A stretch of DNA of 64,000 nt from Pseudomonadota bacterium (GTDB lineage Bacteria; Pseudomonadota; Alphaproteobacteria; JACQOE01): the NCBI GenBank assembly GCA_016202695.1, contig JACQOE010000025.1:30436-94435 (forward strand), in the 5' to 3' direction. The notes beneath the pieces were generated by a model. It saw only the letters and a list, made by a program, of their open reading frames with translations, did not search any database and was not told the DNA's origin. This document shows positions 7,328 through 15,699 of this stretch, piece after piece; the stretch's first letter is position 1; every line of letters starts with the position of its first letter. The position numbers and the translations under genes are program-made.

Positions 7328-9601
7328 ATGAACCTCGAGCATCTCGATCTTGTCACCTTCCACGTTACCGGGAGCAGGCCGGCGAGCGGCCTGGACGACG
7401 TGGGCAAGCTGACCCTCAAGCCGGCGCTGCTTGCCGGATACCGGGACCTCACCCGGCTCCGCTACGACTACCCGCTGGTGCTGGCCGCCGGCGAAACCGG
7501 CGAGGAGTGCCTACGCTCCGTCTCCGCCACCATCGACGACGTGCTCAAGCAGGCCGCGCCCGGCGGCCTCGAAGGCGAGGCCCTGAGGAAACACACGCTG
7601 CGGCTCGAGCGCGAGATTCGTTCCCTGGTCGCACAAGGAGCCAAGGCGACGCTCCGCGCACTCTGGGACCGCGCGGCGCAGGACCTCGCCTCGCGCACCA
7701 ACGAGCCGGTCGCCGACAACCTGAGCCGCGCCCGCGACGCGCTCACCGTCGACGGAGAGGTCATCGACTGCGACGCGACGGCGCCGGCCAAGCTGATCAC
7801 CCACGCCTGGGCGGCCGATCACCGGCGCAAGGCGCGGGCGTTCCTCAAGGACGTGAACACGCTCATCGTTCGGCTCACCGACATCCTGCGCGCCGACTAC
7901 ATGAAGTCGTCCGACGCGCGCACCGCCGACCACCTCAAGGCCTCGATCGGAACCTCGCACGCCGACGTCTTCGACTTTAAGGCGCTGTCGCGGGTCCTCG
8001 CCCGCACCGCGGTCGAGGGCTCGTTGCCCGAGACGCGGCGCGCACGCATCAACTGGGCCCTCTCGGTCCTCAAATCGCAGCGATTCTATCCCGATCCCGA
8101 CTGCCGGCCGCAAGGGGAGACGCGGACGGAGCCGCTCTCCTTCACCTTTGAGAGCGGCGCCGCGGCGCTCGCCGCCTTTCGCGAGCGGCTGCCGCAGATG
8201 GTCGAACTCGCCAAGGCGATCTCCATCGCCGAGCTCGAGGTCGAGAATCGTTACCGGGAGGCCAAGCACGACCCCGTCTTCAGCCATTTCGACGAGGGCG
8301 CGCTCGGCCCCAAGGACCTGGCCCTGTTCCCGTCCTATTTGGTCTGTCTGCGGCTGCGGCCCGGGGATGGCGCCCAAAGCGCGTCTCTGGTCGAGCTCTT
8401 GTCCACAGGCCTGCCCGTGAAAGTGCTGGTGCAGATCGATGACATCCTCGAGGGCGCCACGCTCGCCGAGGGACAATTCGCCTTCGGGGTCAAGAGCCTG
8501 CGGCTCGCCACCATGGCGGTCGGCCTGAACAGCGTGTACGTGCTGCAGTCGAGCAGCTCGAACCTGTTCCAGGTCAGGGATCGCCTGATAAAGGGCATGG
8601 CCTATCCCGGGCCGACGCTGTTCAGCGTCTACTCGGGGGCGCTCCTCGGCGCCGCCGACACGATACCCTATCTGTCGGCGGCCGCGGCGATGCAGTCGCG
8701 TGCCTTCCCCGCTTTCGCCTACGACCCGGGCGCCGGGCCGGACTGGGCCTCGCGCTTTGCCATCGACGACAACCCGCAGCCCGACCAGGACTGGCCGGTG
8801 CAAGGCTTCTCTTACCAGGACGAGAACCGGCAGCGGGTTGCCGAGGACGTTGCCTTCACCTTCGTCGACTTCGTCGCCTGCGACGGCCGCCACGCCAGCC
8901 ACTTCGCGCGCGTCCCGCGCGCCCGCTGGAACGGAGCCATGATCCCCGTCGGCGAGTACCTCGCCCACCCGCCGGAGCGGGTGCCCGAGAGGGTCCCCTA
9001 TCTGCTGATGGTCGACGAGAACGACGTTCTTCAGCGGGTGATCGTCGACGACAGGCTGATCCTCGCCGCGCGCCGCTGCGCCGACATGTGGCACAGCCTG
9101 CAGGAGCTGGGCGGCATCCACAACTCGCACGCCCGACGGCTGCTCGAGCGCGAGAAGAAGCGCTGGGACCAGGAGAAGGAGCGCGAGCTGGCGGCGCTGC
9201 GGGCCCGGCCGCAGCCCGCGCCCGCGGCGCGGACTCCCGAGGCCGTCCCGCCCGCGCCGGCGCCCGCGGCCGAGGCGCGCGCGCCCGAGGGGGCCGCCCC
9301 GGCGCCGAAGCCGGCCGCGCCGGCCGCCGCCGAGGCGGCCGAGGAAAAGCCCTCGGACGATCCCTACGTCGAGACGCCCCGCTGCACGACCTGCAACGAG
9401 TGCACCCAGATCAACCCGAAGATGTTCGCCTATAACGAGAACAAGCAGGCCTACATCGCCGACCCCGGCGCCGGCACCTATCGGGAGCTGGTCGAGGCCG
9501 CCGAGAGCTGCCAAGTCTCCATCATCCACCCGGGCAAGCCGCGGAACCAGAACGAGCCCGGTCTCGAGGAGCTGATCAAGCGGGCCGAACCCTTCCTTTA
9601 G
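7328..9601 (+). CDS. Degenerate PFOR TPP-domain protein fused to a one-cluster ferredoxin
   Basis: This 757-aa protein is not one I can name. Residues about 1-330 are mostly helical with no recognised motif. About 345-490 resembles the C-terminal TPP-binding domain of pyruvate:ferredoxin oxidoreductase: a GDG, then TGLPVKVLVQIDD, SLRLATMAVGLNSVYV, PGPTLFSVYSG and SRAFPAFAYDP follow the PFOR order. The PFOR segment with the Asn that helps hold TPP-Mg is replaced by ILEGATLAEG, so catalysis is doubtful. A charged helix and a Pro/Ala-rich linker (about 610-680) lead to a ferredoxin-like tail with C686, C689, C692 and C728, enough for one [4Fe-4S]. As the last gene of the kor/nfn operon it may serve as an electron carrier or scaffold. 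Confidence 0.7.
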   Translation: MNLEHLDLVTFHVTGSRPASGLDDVGKLTLKPALLAGYRDLTRLRYDYPLVLAAGETGEECLRSVSATIDDVLKQAAPGGLEGEALRKHTLRLEREIRSLVAQGAKATLRALWDRAAQDLASRTNEPVADNLSRARDALTVDGEVIDCDATAPAKLITHAWAADHRRKARAFLKDVNTLIVRLTDILRADYMKSSDARTADHLKASIGTSHADVFDFKALSRVLARTAVEGSLPETRRARINWALSVLKSQRFYPDPDCRPQGETRTEPLSFTFESGAAALAAFRERLPQMVELAKAISIAELEVENRYREAKHDPVFSHFDEGALGPKDLALFPSYLVCLRLRPGDGAQSASLVELLSTGLPVKVLVQIDDILEGATLAEGQFAFGVKSLRLATMAVGLNSVYVLQSSSSNLFQVRDRLIKGMAYPGPTLFSVYSGALLGAADTIPYLSAAAAMQSRAFPAFAYDPGAGPDWASRFAIDDNPQPDQDWPVQGFSYQDENRQRVAEDVAFTFVDFVACDGRHASHFARVPRARWNGAMIPVGEYLAHPPERVPERVPYLLMVDENDVLQRVIVDDRLILAARRCADMWHSLQELGGIHNSHARRLLEREKKRWDQEKERELAALRARPQPAPAARTPEAVPPAPAPAAEARAPEGAAPAPKPAAPAAAEAAEEKPSDDPYVETPRCTTCNECTQINPKMFAYNENKQAYIADPGAGTYRELVEAAESCQVSIIHPGKPRNQNEPGLEELIKRAEPFL

Positions 9602-9931
9602 CCGCCCGCGCCGACGCGGCGGCGCTCCCGCTCTCCTCGCCGACCGCTCTACCCGGCGACACCGCCCTTCCGCCCCCGCCCGACCGAGCTCCGGGCGGAG
9701 GCCTGACCGCCGCCCGGTGCAACCCGACCGCAAGGGCGGGCGAACGGCGGCGCGGCGCCGGCCTCGCGGCTTGAGCATTGATCGAAATCAATGAATTTTC
9801 CCTCGTCCATGGGCACTAAATCGGGGTTCAATGAGGTTCGCGCGAGGCGGGGAGGCGCGACCGGCTCGTTCAGGCACGTCCGCCCCGGAGGTGCCCGGCA
9901 CGGGCGCCCACCAGAGGAGAGGCCAGAGAGG
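9602..9931. other. 330-bp intergenic control region between the two oxidoreductase operons
   Basis: No gene is seen. The first half is GC-rich with short inverted repeats but no clear T-run terminator. It contains a perfect FNR box (9778-9791), then about 140 bp of leader to the start at 9932. An in-frame ATG at 9791 could extend the next gene, but that extension is unlike gamma subunits and would begin inside the FNR box. Confidence 0.6.
9778..9791. promoter_or_regulatory. Perfect FNR/Anr-type box
   Basis: TTGATCGAAATCAA is an exact match to TTGAT-N4-ATCAA, the site of FNR, Anr and FixK regulators. It lies 140 bp upstream of the gamma-subunit ATG at 9932. Induction of the second oxidoreductase operon at low oxygen is inferred. 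Confidence 0.7.
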
Positions 9932-10528
9932 ATGTTCCAGACCCGCATCCACGGCCGGGGCGGTCAGGGGGTGGTGACGGCTGCCGAGCTCCTTTCGGTG
10001 GCGGCCTTCATGGAGGGCAAGTACGCCCAGGCCTTCCCGAGCTTCGGATCGGAACGGATGAGCGCCCCGGTCACCGCCTTCTGCCGCATCGACGAGCGCG
10101 AGATTCGGCGCCGTGAGCCGGTCAGCCGGCCCGACGCGCTCATCATCCAGGACCCCACGCTCCTGCATCAGGTGGACCTGTTCGCCGGCCTCGCCCCCAC
10201 CGGCTACATCCTGATCAACACCACCCGGACCTTGGCCGAGCTCGGGCTCGACGAGTTCGTCGCCAACTTCCCGCCCCGCCACATCGCCACCGTGCCGGCC
10301 ACCGAACTGGCGCTCAAGCACGTCGGCCGACCGGTGCCAAACGCCGCGCTCCTCGGCGGCTTCGCGGCCGTCACCGGGCGCATCCGACTCGCCTCGGTCG
10401 AAGCCGCGATCCAGGAGAAATTTCCCGGCAAGGTGGGCGAGGGCAACGCCCGCGCCGCGGCCGCCGCCTACCAAGCGATCCGCGCCGACTTTGAAAAGGA
10501 GGGAGTGGCGCATGCTCCAGCAGATTGA
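9932..10528 (+). CDS. 2-oxoacid:acceptor oxidoreductase gamma subunit (PorG/PadE-like)
   Basis: This 198-aa gamma subunit starts with the classical MFQTRIHGRGGQGVVTAAELL and has FPSFGSERMSAPVTAF, as in the gamma subunits of pyruvate and phenylglyoxylate oxidoreductases. The ATG at 9932 follows AGAGAGG and matches the usual N-terminus. The domain is thought to contribute to CoA binding. It heads a four-gene set (gamma, alpha, beta, flavoprotein) and overlaps the alpha gene by 17 bp, so translation is probably coupled. Confidence 0.88.
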   Translation: MFQTRIHGRGGQGVVTAAELLSVAAFMEGKYAQAFPSFGSERMSAPVTAFCRIDEREIRRREPVSRPDALIIQDPTLLHQVDLFAGLAPTGYILINTTRTLAELGLDEFVANFPPRHIATVPATELALKHVGRPVPNAALLGGFAAVTGRIRLASVEAAIQEKFPGKVGEGNARAAAAAYQAIRADFEKEGVAHAPAD

Positions 10529-11765
10529 GGGCTCGCAGGCGATCGCCCAGGCTGTCGCGCTCTGCCGGCCGGAGGTGATCTGCGCCTACCCGATAACGCC
10601 CCAGACCCACATCGTCGAGGGCCTGAGCGAGATCGTGCGCGAGGGCCGGATCGGCAACTGCCAGTTCCTCAACGTCGAGTCCGAGTTCGCCGCGCTGTCG
10701 GTGGCGATCGGTGCCTCGGCCGCCGGGGCGCGCGCCTACACCGCCACCTCCAGCCAGGGCCTGCTGTTCATGGCCGAGGCGGTCTACAACGCCGCCGGGC
10801 TCGGCCTTCCCATCGTCATGACCATCGGCAACCGCGCGATCGGCGCGCCGATCAACATCTGGAACGACCACTCGGACTCGATGTCGATGCGCGATTCCGG
10901 CTGGGTGCAGCTCTATGCCGAGACCAACCAGGAGGCCGCCGACCTCCACTTCCAGGCATTCCGGCTGGCCGAGGAACTGAGCATGCCGGTGATGGTGTGC
11001 GTCGACGGCTTCATCCTCACCCACGCCTACGAGCAGGTCGACGTCCCCTCCCAGGCCGAGGTTGACGCCTACCTGCCTCCATTCGAGCCGGTGCAGGTGC
11101 TCGATCCCGCCGACCCGGTGAGCATCGGCGCGATGGTCGGGCCCGAGGCCTTCTTCGAAGTCCGCTACCTCGCCCACCACAAGCAGCTGCAGGCGCTCGA
11201 GATGATCCCCAGGCTTGCCGGCGCGTTCGCCCGCGCCTTCGGGCGCGAGTCGGGCGGCCTAGTCGTCCCCTATCGCACCGAGGGGGCGAAAACGGTGATC
11301 GTCGCGCTCGGCTCGGTCGTCGGCACGATCAAGGACACGATCGACGAGATGCGTGCCGAGGGCACCGAGATCGGCGCCGTTAAGCTCGCCACCTTCCGCC
11401 CCTTCCCCCTGGCGGAGCTCCGCGCCGCGCTCATCGAGGCGGAGCGGGTGGTGGTGCTCGAGAAGGCGCTCGCGGCGGGTCTCGGCGGGATCGCCGCGAG
11501 CAACGTGCGCATGGCCCTGCGCGGCCTCTCGACCCCGGTCTACACCGTGATTGCCGGGCTCGGCGGGCGCGTGATCCCCACCACCTCGCTCAAGCGCGCC
11601 TTCGCCGAGGCCCACGCCGATCGCATCGACGACCCCCATTTCCTCGACCTTGACTGGAAGGTGATCGACAAGGAGCTGGCCCGCGCCAAGGAGCGGCGGC
11701 GCTCGGGCCCGATCGCCGAAAACATCCTGCGCGGTCTCGGCCTGGTCGGGCAGAAGCTGTTCTAG
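10512..11765 (+). CDS. 2-oxoacid:acceptor oxidoreductase alpha subunit (PorA/PadG-like)
   Basis: This 417-aa alpha subunit shows AYPITPQTHIVEGLSEIV, ESEFAALSVAIGASAAGARA, TATSSQGLLFMAEAVY, NRAIGAPINIWNDHSDSM and ETNQEAADLHFQAFRLAE, all typical of PorA-type subunits that bind the TPP pyrimidine and substrate. The ATG at 10512 follows AAGGAGGGAG and gives the family N-terminus. Unlike the korA product upstream it lacks a fused gamma domain, since gamma is a separate gene. Gene order and the NAD-type flavoprotein two genes later resemble phenylglyoxylate dehydrogenase (PadEFGHI), but the 2-oxoacid used is unknown. Confidence 0.88.
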   Translation: MLQQIEGSQAIAQAVALCRPEVICAYPITPQTHIVEGLSEIVREGRIGNCQFLNVESEFAALSVAIGASAAGARAYTATSSQGLLFMAEAVYNAAGLGLPIVMTIGNRAIGAPINIWNDHSDSMSMRDSGWVQLYAETNQEAADLHFQAFRLAEELSMPVMVCVDGFILTHAYEQVDVPSQAEVDAYLPPFEPVQVLDPADPVSIGAMVGPEAFFEVRYLAHHKQLQALEMIPRLAGAFARAFGRESGGLVVPYRTEGAKTVIVALGSVVGTIKDTIDEMRAEGTEIGAVKLATFRPFPLAELRAALIEAERVVVLEKALAAGLGGIAASNVRMALRGLSTPVYTVIAGLGGRVIPTTSLKRAFAEAHADRIDDPHFLDLDWKVIDKELARAKERRRSGPIAENILRGLGLVGQKLF

Positions 11766-11780
11766 GAGAAAGGGCCAGCG

Positions 11781-12782
11781 ATGACCCAGCGAATCAAGTT
11801 CTACCAGACCGGCACCTTCACCGTCGGCAACCGTCTCCTCGATGCCGAGAGGCGCACGGTCCAGGCGACCGTCGACCGTTCGAACTCCCTCACCTCGGGT
11901 CACCGTGCCTGCCAGGGCTGCGGCGAGGCGCTCGGCGCGCGCTATGCGGTCGATGCCGCCATGCGCGCCGCCAACGGCCAGGTGATCGCCGTCAACGCCA
12001 CCGGCTGCCTCGAGGTCTTCTCCACCCCCTATCCCGAAACCTCGTGGCAGGTGCCGTGGTTCCACTCCCTCTTCGGCAATGCCCCGGCGGTGGCGAGCGG
12101 GGTCGCCGCGGCGATGCGGGCGAAGGGGCGCACCGACGTCAGGGTGATCGGCCAGGGCGGCGACGGCGGCACGGTAGACATCGGCTTCGGCTGCCTCTCG
12201 GGCATGTTTGAGAGGAACGACGATGTCCTCTACCTCTGCTACGACAACGAGGCCTACATGAACACCGGCGTGCAGCGCTCGGGGCGAACCCCGCCCGGGG
12301 CCCGCACGGCTACCACGCCGGCTGTGGGCAACAAGCCGGGCGCCGAGTTCGGTCAGGGCAAGAACCCGGCCCTCATCGCCATGGCCCACAATATCCCCTA
12401 CGTCGCCACCGCCAGCATCGCCGATCTGCATGACCTCGAGGCCAAGGTGACCAAGGCGATGGCAATCGAGGGCTCGCGCTACGTCCACATCCACGTGCCC
12501 TGCCCGCTCGGCTGGGGCTCGCTGCCGCGCGACACGATGCGGATCGCGCGCCTTGCCGTCGAGAGCGGGCTCTTCCCGCTGTTCGAGGCCGAGCACGGCG
12601 AGGTGACCGACGTGACCCCCATCCGCCGCAAGGTGCCGGTGGACGAGTATCTGAAACCGCAGCGGCGCTTCGCGCACCTCTTCCGCCAGCCGCCCGACCG
12701 CGAGTCCATCTCCGCGATCCAGGCGATCGCCGACCGCAACATCGCCAAGTTCGGGCTTCTGCGCCAGGAGGGCGAAGTATGA
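11781..12782 (+). CDS. 2-oxoacid:acceptor oxidoreductase beta subunit (PorB/PadI-like)
   Basis: This 333-aa TPP- and [4Fe-4S]-binding beta subunit contains HRACQGCGEALGAR, NATGCLEVF, the TPP motif GGDGGTVDIGFGCLSG and the substrate-loop segment YDNEAYMNTGVQRSG. The ribosome site AGGAGAAAGG precedes it. It overlaps the next gene by four bases (ATGA), which implies tight coupling with the flavoprotein subunit. A substrate other than pyruvate is possible: in related enzymes this loop region differs between pyruvate, phenylglyoxylate and indolepyruvate forms. Confidence 0.88.
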   Translation: MTQRIKFYQTGTFTVGNRLLDAERRTVQATVDRSNSLTSGHRACQGCGEALGARYAVDAAMRAANGQVIAVNATGCLEVFSTPYPETSWQVPWFHSLFGNAPAVASGVAAAMRAKGRTDVRVIGQGGDGGTVDIGFGCLSGMFERNDDVLYLCYDNEAYMNTGVQRSGRTPPGARTATTPAVGNKPGAEFGQGKNPALIAMAHNIPYVATASIADLHDLEAKVTKAMAIEGSRYVHIHVPCPLGWGSLPRDTMRIARLAVESGLFPLFEAEHGEVTDVTPIRRKVPVDEYLKPQRRFAHLFRQPPDRESISAIQAIADRNIAKFGLLRQEGEV

Positions 12783-14413
12783 GCATGCCCAAGAGGCCCT
12801 TCGCCATCACCCTCGACGTCGGATCCTCGCTCGCTAACCTTACCGGGAGCTGGCGCACCGAGCGGCCGGTCTACGTCGACCGCCTGCCCCCCTGCAACGC
12901 CGCCTGCCCGGCGGGCGAGAACATCCAGGGCTGGCTCTACCACGCCGAGGAGGGCGACTATCACGCCGCCTGGCAGGTGCTGATGCGCGACAACCCCATG
13001 CCGGCCGTGCACGGGCGGGTCTGCTATCACCCCTGCGAGGACAGCTGCAACCGCCGGCAGCTCGACGAGCCGGTCAGCATCCACGCGGTCGAGCGCTTCC
13101 TCGGCGATCAGGCGATCAGGCACGGCTGGAAGGTCGAGTGCGCGCCCGAGTCCGGCAAGCGCGTGCTGGTGGTGGGGGCGGGGCCGAGCGGACTCGCGGC
13201 CGCCTATCACCTGCGGCGGATGGGCCATGCGGCGGTGATCCACGATGCCGGCCCGCTTCCCGGCGGCATGATGCGCTTCGGTATCCCCAAGTACCGGCTG
13301 CCGCGCGACGTGCTCGACGGCGAGATTCGCCGGATCGAGGAGATGGGGGTGGAGATCCGGCTCAATTCCAAGGTCGAGAACCTCGTCGGCCTGATGAATG
13401 AGGGAGGTTTCGACGCCGCCTTCGTCGCCGTCGGCGCGCACCTCGCCAGGAGGGTCGACATCCCGGCCCGCGACGCGGGAAAGATCCTGGACGCGGCCAA
13501 CGTGCTGCGCGGCATGGAGACGGGCGCGCCGCCGCGGCTCGGACGCCGGGTGGTGATCTACGGCGGCGGCAACACCGCGCTCGACGTCGCTCGCACGGCC
13601 AAGCGGCTGGGGGCGGACGAAGCGCTCATCGTCTACCGGCGCACGCGCGAGCAGATGCCGGCTCACGACTTCGAGGTCGAGGAGGCGCTGGAGGAGGGCG
13701 TGCTCGTGCGCTGGCTCTCGACCATCAAGCGCATCGATCAGACCACCTTCACCGTCGAGCGGATGACCCTCGACGCGACCGGCTGGCCGCAGCCGACCGG
13801 CGAGTTCGAGACCCTGGAGGCGGACACCCTGATCCTCGCCCTCGGCCAGGACGTGGACACCAGCTTCATGCGCGCGATCCCGGGCGTGGTGTTCCGCAAG
13901 GACGGGGTGGTCGAGGTGGACCGGAACATGATGACCGGGCACCGCGGTCTGTTCGCCGGTGGCGACATGGTCCCCTCGGAGCGGACGGTGACCGTGGCGG
14001 TCGGGCACGGCAAGAGGGCGGCCCGCAACATCGACGCATACTTGCGCGGCACCACCCACGAGGCCCCGCCCAAGCACGAGGTGGTCGCCTTCGAGATGCT
14101 GAACACCTGGTACTACACGGACGCCGACAAGATGGTGCAGCCGGCCCTCGACATGATCCGCCGGCGCACTACCTTTGAGGAAGTGACGGGCGGCCTCGAC
14201 GAGACCAACGCGCTCTTCGAGGCGCGCCGCTGCCTCTCCTGCGGCAATTGCTTCGAGTGCGACAATTGTTACGGGGTCTGCCCCGACAACGCCGTGATCA
14301 AGCTCGGGCCGGGCAACCGCTTCCGCTTCAACTACGACTTCTGCAAGGGTTGCGGGCTGTGCGCCGCCGAATGCCCCTGCGGCGCGATCGTAATGGTGCC
14401 CGAAACGATCTGA
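12779..14413 (+). CDS. GltD-like NAD(P)-oxidoreductase subunit with C-terminal 2x[4Fe-4S] ferredoxin (PadH-like, epsilon-delta fusion)
   Basis: This 544-aa protein begins with cysteine motifs CNAACPAGENIQGW and CYHPCEDSCNRR, then has an FAD fold (VGAGPSGLAAAYH), an NAD(P) fold (YGGGNTALDVARTAKRLGA) and YRRTREQMPAHD. It ends in a ferredoxin domain with CGNCFECDNCYGVCPDNA and CKGCGLCAAECPCGAI, two [4Fe-4S] motifs. In the Azoarcus phenylglyoxylate dehydrogenase the ferredoxin-like delta and the flavin epsilon subunit are separate; here both roles look fused. It should carry electrons from the TPP subunits to NAD(P)+. It ends directly against the convergent MFS gene. Confidence 0.86.
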   Translation: MSMPKRPFAITLDVGSSLANLTGSWRTERPVYVDRLPPCNAACPAGENIQGWLYHAEEGDYHAAWQVLMRDNPMPAVHGRVCYHPCEDSCNRRQLDEPVSIHAVERFLGDQAIRHGWKVECAPESGKRVLVVGAGPSGLAAAYHLRRMGHAAVIHDAGPLPGGMMRFGIPKYRLPRDVLDGEIRRIEEMGVEIRLNSKVENLVGLMNEGGFDAAFVAVGAHLARRVDIPARDAGKILDAANVLRGMETGAPPRLGRRVVIYGGGNTALDVARTAKRLGADEALIVYRRTREQMPAHDFEVEEALEEGVLVRWLSTIKRIDQTTFTVERMTLDATGWPQPTGEFETLEADTLILALGQDVDTSFMRAIPGVVFRKDGVVEVDRNMMTGHRGLFAGGDMVPSERTVTVAVGHGKRAARNIDAYLRGTTHEAPPKHEVVAFEMLNTWYYTDADKMVQPALDMIRRRTTFEEVTGGLDETNALFEARRCLSCGNCFECDNCYGVCPDNAVIKLGPGNRFRFNYDFCKGCGLCAAECPCGAIVMVPETI

Positions 14414-15631
14414 TCAGGTGGCGCGCGCGCCGGCGAGCCGCCGGCGGCGCGCCCCGAGCAGCGCCACCAGCGCGAGGTTGATCAGGTTGAAGACGAGGCC
14501 GACCGCAAACGCCGCCCGATAGCTGCCGGTGAGGTCGAAGAGCCCGCCCCCGATCCATCCCCCGAGCGCCATTCCGGCGGTGCCGAAGAAGTAGACGACG
14601 CCGATCCGCCGCCCGATCTCGGAGACGGGGAAGAGATCGCGGATGATGAGCGAGTAGGTGGGCAGGATGCCGCCGAAGCCGACCCCGAAGAGGGCCGAGA
14701 CCGCGTACAGGCCGGCGAGGCTCTCGACCGCGAGGTAGAGCGAGAGCGCCCCGGCTTGGGCGGCCGAGCCGAAGAGCAGCGTCGCGAGCCCGCCGATCCG
14801 ATCGGCGAGCATCCCCCAGGCCAGCCGGCTCAGGAACGCCGTGCCAAGGAGGACCGACAACAGCTCCACCGCCCGCTCGGACGGGTGGCCGAGGTCGCTG
14901 GCGTGCGAGACCACGTGCACCATCGGCATCGCCATCGCCACGCAGCAGCCGACGATAGCGAGCGAGAGCGCTCCCTCGACCGCTCCGGCCCGAAGCCCGA
15001 GCACGCGCCCCCCGGCCCCTTCCGCCCCGCCGCCTCCGGCGAGGGCCGCGGGCCCGACCGGCGGGCGGGGGCGGAGAAGCACGCTCAGCGACACCATGAC
15101 AGCCAGCGCGACGAGGGCGAAGACCGCATAGGCCTCGCGCCATCCGGCCCGCGCGATCAGCGCCCCGAAGAGGGGCGGCCAGGCCGCGCCGGCGAGGAAG
15201 TGGCCGTTGGCGACGATCGCCACCGCGAGCCCGCGCCGACGGTCGAACCAGCGGGTGACGTTGGCAAGGAGCGGCGAGAAGACGGCGGCGTTGCCAAGGA
15301 ACCCGACGAGGGCGAACTGCGCGAGGAGGAACTGAACCGGCCCCGTCGCGGTGGCCACCAGCACCGCCCCGGCGGCGACCGCGATCCCGCCAGCGAGCGC
15401 CGGCCAAGCCACCCCGATGCGGTCGGAGAGCCGCCCAATCAGGATCCCTCCCGCGCCCATCCCGATCATGGACAGCGAATAGCCGAGCGAGGGAATCCAC
15501 CGCGGCCAGCCGAACTCGGCGGCGATCGGCTTGAGGGCGACGACGACGAAGTAGTTGCCGCCGGCCGCGATCGCCATCAGCACGAGCGAGGCCGCGACCA
15601 CCACCCAGCCGTAGGGCCGCTCGACGCTCAT
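14414..15631 (-). CDS. MFS transporter, oxalate/formate-monocarboxylate carrier-like
   Basis: This 405-aa protein has about twelve hydrophobic segments. The opening MSVERPYGWVVVAASLVLMA and the loop motif GRLSDRIGVAWPA with NVTRWFDRRRGLAVAIVANG are typical of the OFA/monocarboxylate porter branch of the major facilitator superfamily. It lies in the inner membrane and probably carries an organic anion. Its stop codon abuts the stop of the convergent flavoprotein gene, so no terminator space exists between them. A role in supplying a 2-oxoacid or its precursor to the neighbouring enzymes is only a guess from position. Confidence 0.78.
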   Translation of the reverse strand: MSVERPYGWVVVAASLVLMAIAAGGNYFVVVALKPIAAEFGWPRWIPSLGYSLSMIGMGAGGILIGRLSDRIGVAWPALAGGIAVAAGAVLVATATGPVQFLLAQFALVGFLGNAAVFSPLLANVTRWFDRRRGLAVAIVANGHFLAGAAWPPLFGALIARAGWREAYAVFALVALAVMVSLSVLLRPRPPVGPAALAGGGGAEGAGGRVLGLRAGAVEGALSLAIVGCCVAMAMPMVHVVSHASDLGHPSERAVELLSVLLGTAFLSRLAWGMLADRIGGLATLLFGSAAQAGALSLYLAVESLAGLYAVSALFGVGFGGILPTYSLIIRDLFPVSEIGRRIGVVYFFGTAGMALGGWIGGGLFDLTGSYRAAFAVGLVFNLINLALVALLGARRRRLAGARAT

Positions 15632-15699
15632 TGGCCCCCGTGCCCCCGCGGCGAGCGGCCATTGCCGCAGCTATGACTTCGCGGCATGGCCGGCAACGG

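Noticed and set aside
7511..9778. 755-aa minus-strand frame opposite the PFOR-ferredoxin fusion
   Set aside because: The plus-strand frame has the ferredoxin and PFOR-like motifs and a fitting operon position; the minus frame has none.
14756..15676. 306-aa plus-strand frame over the MFS gene
   Set aside because: It is highly charged low-complexity sequence opposite a clear twelve-helix transporter.
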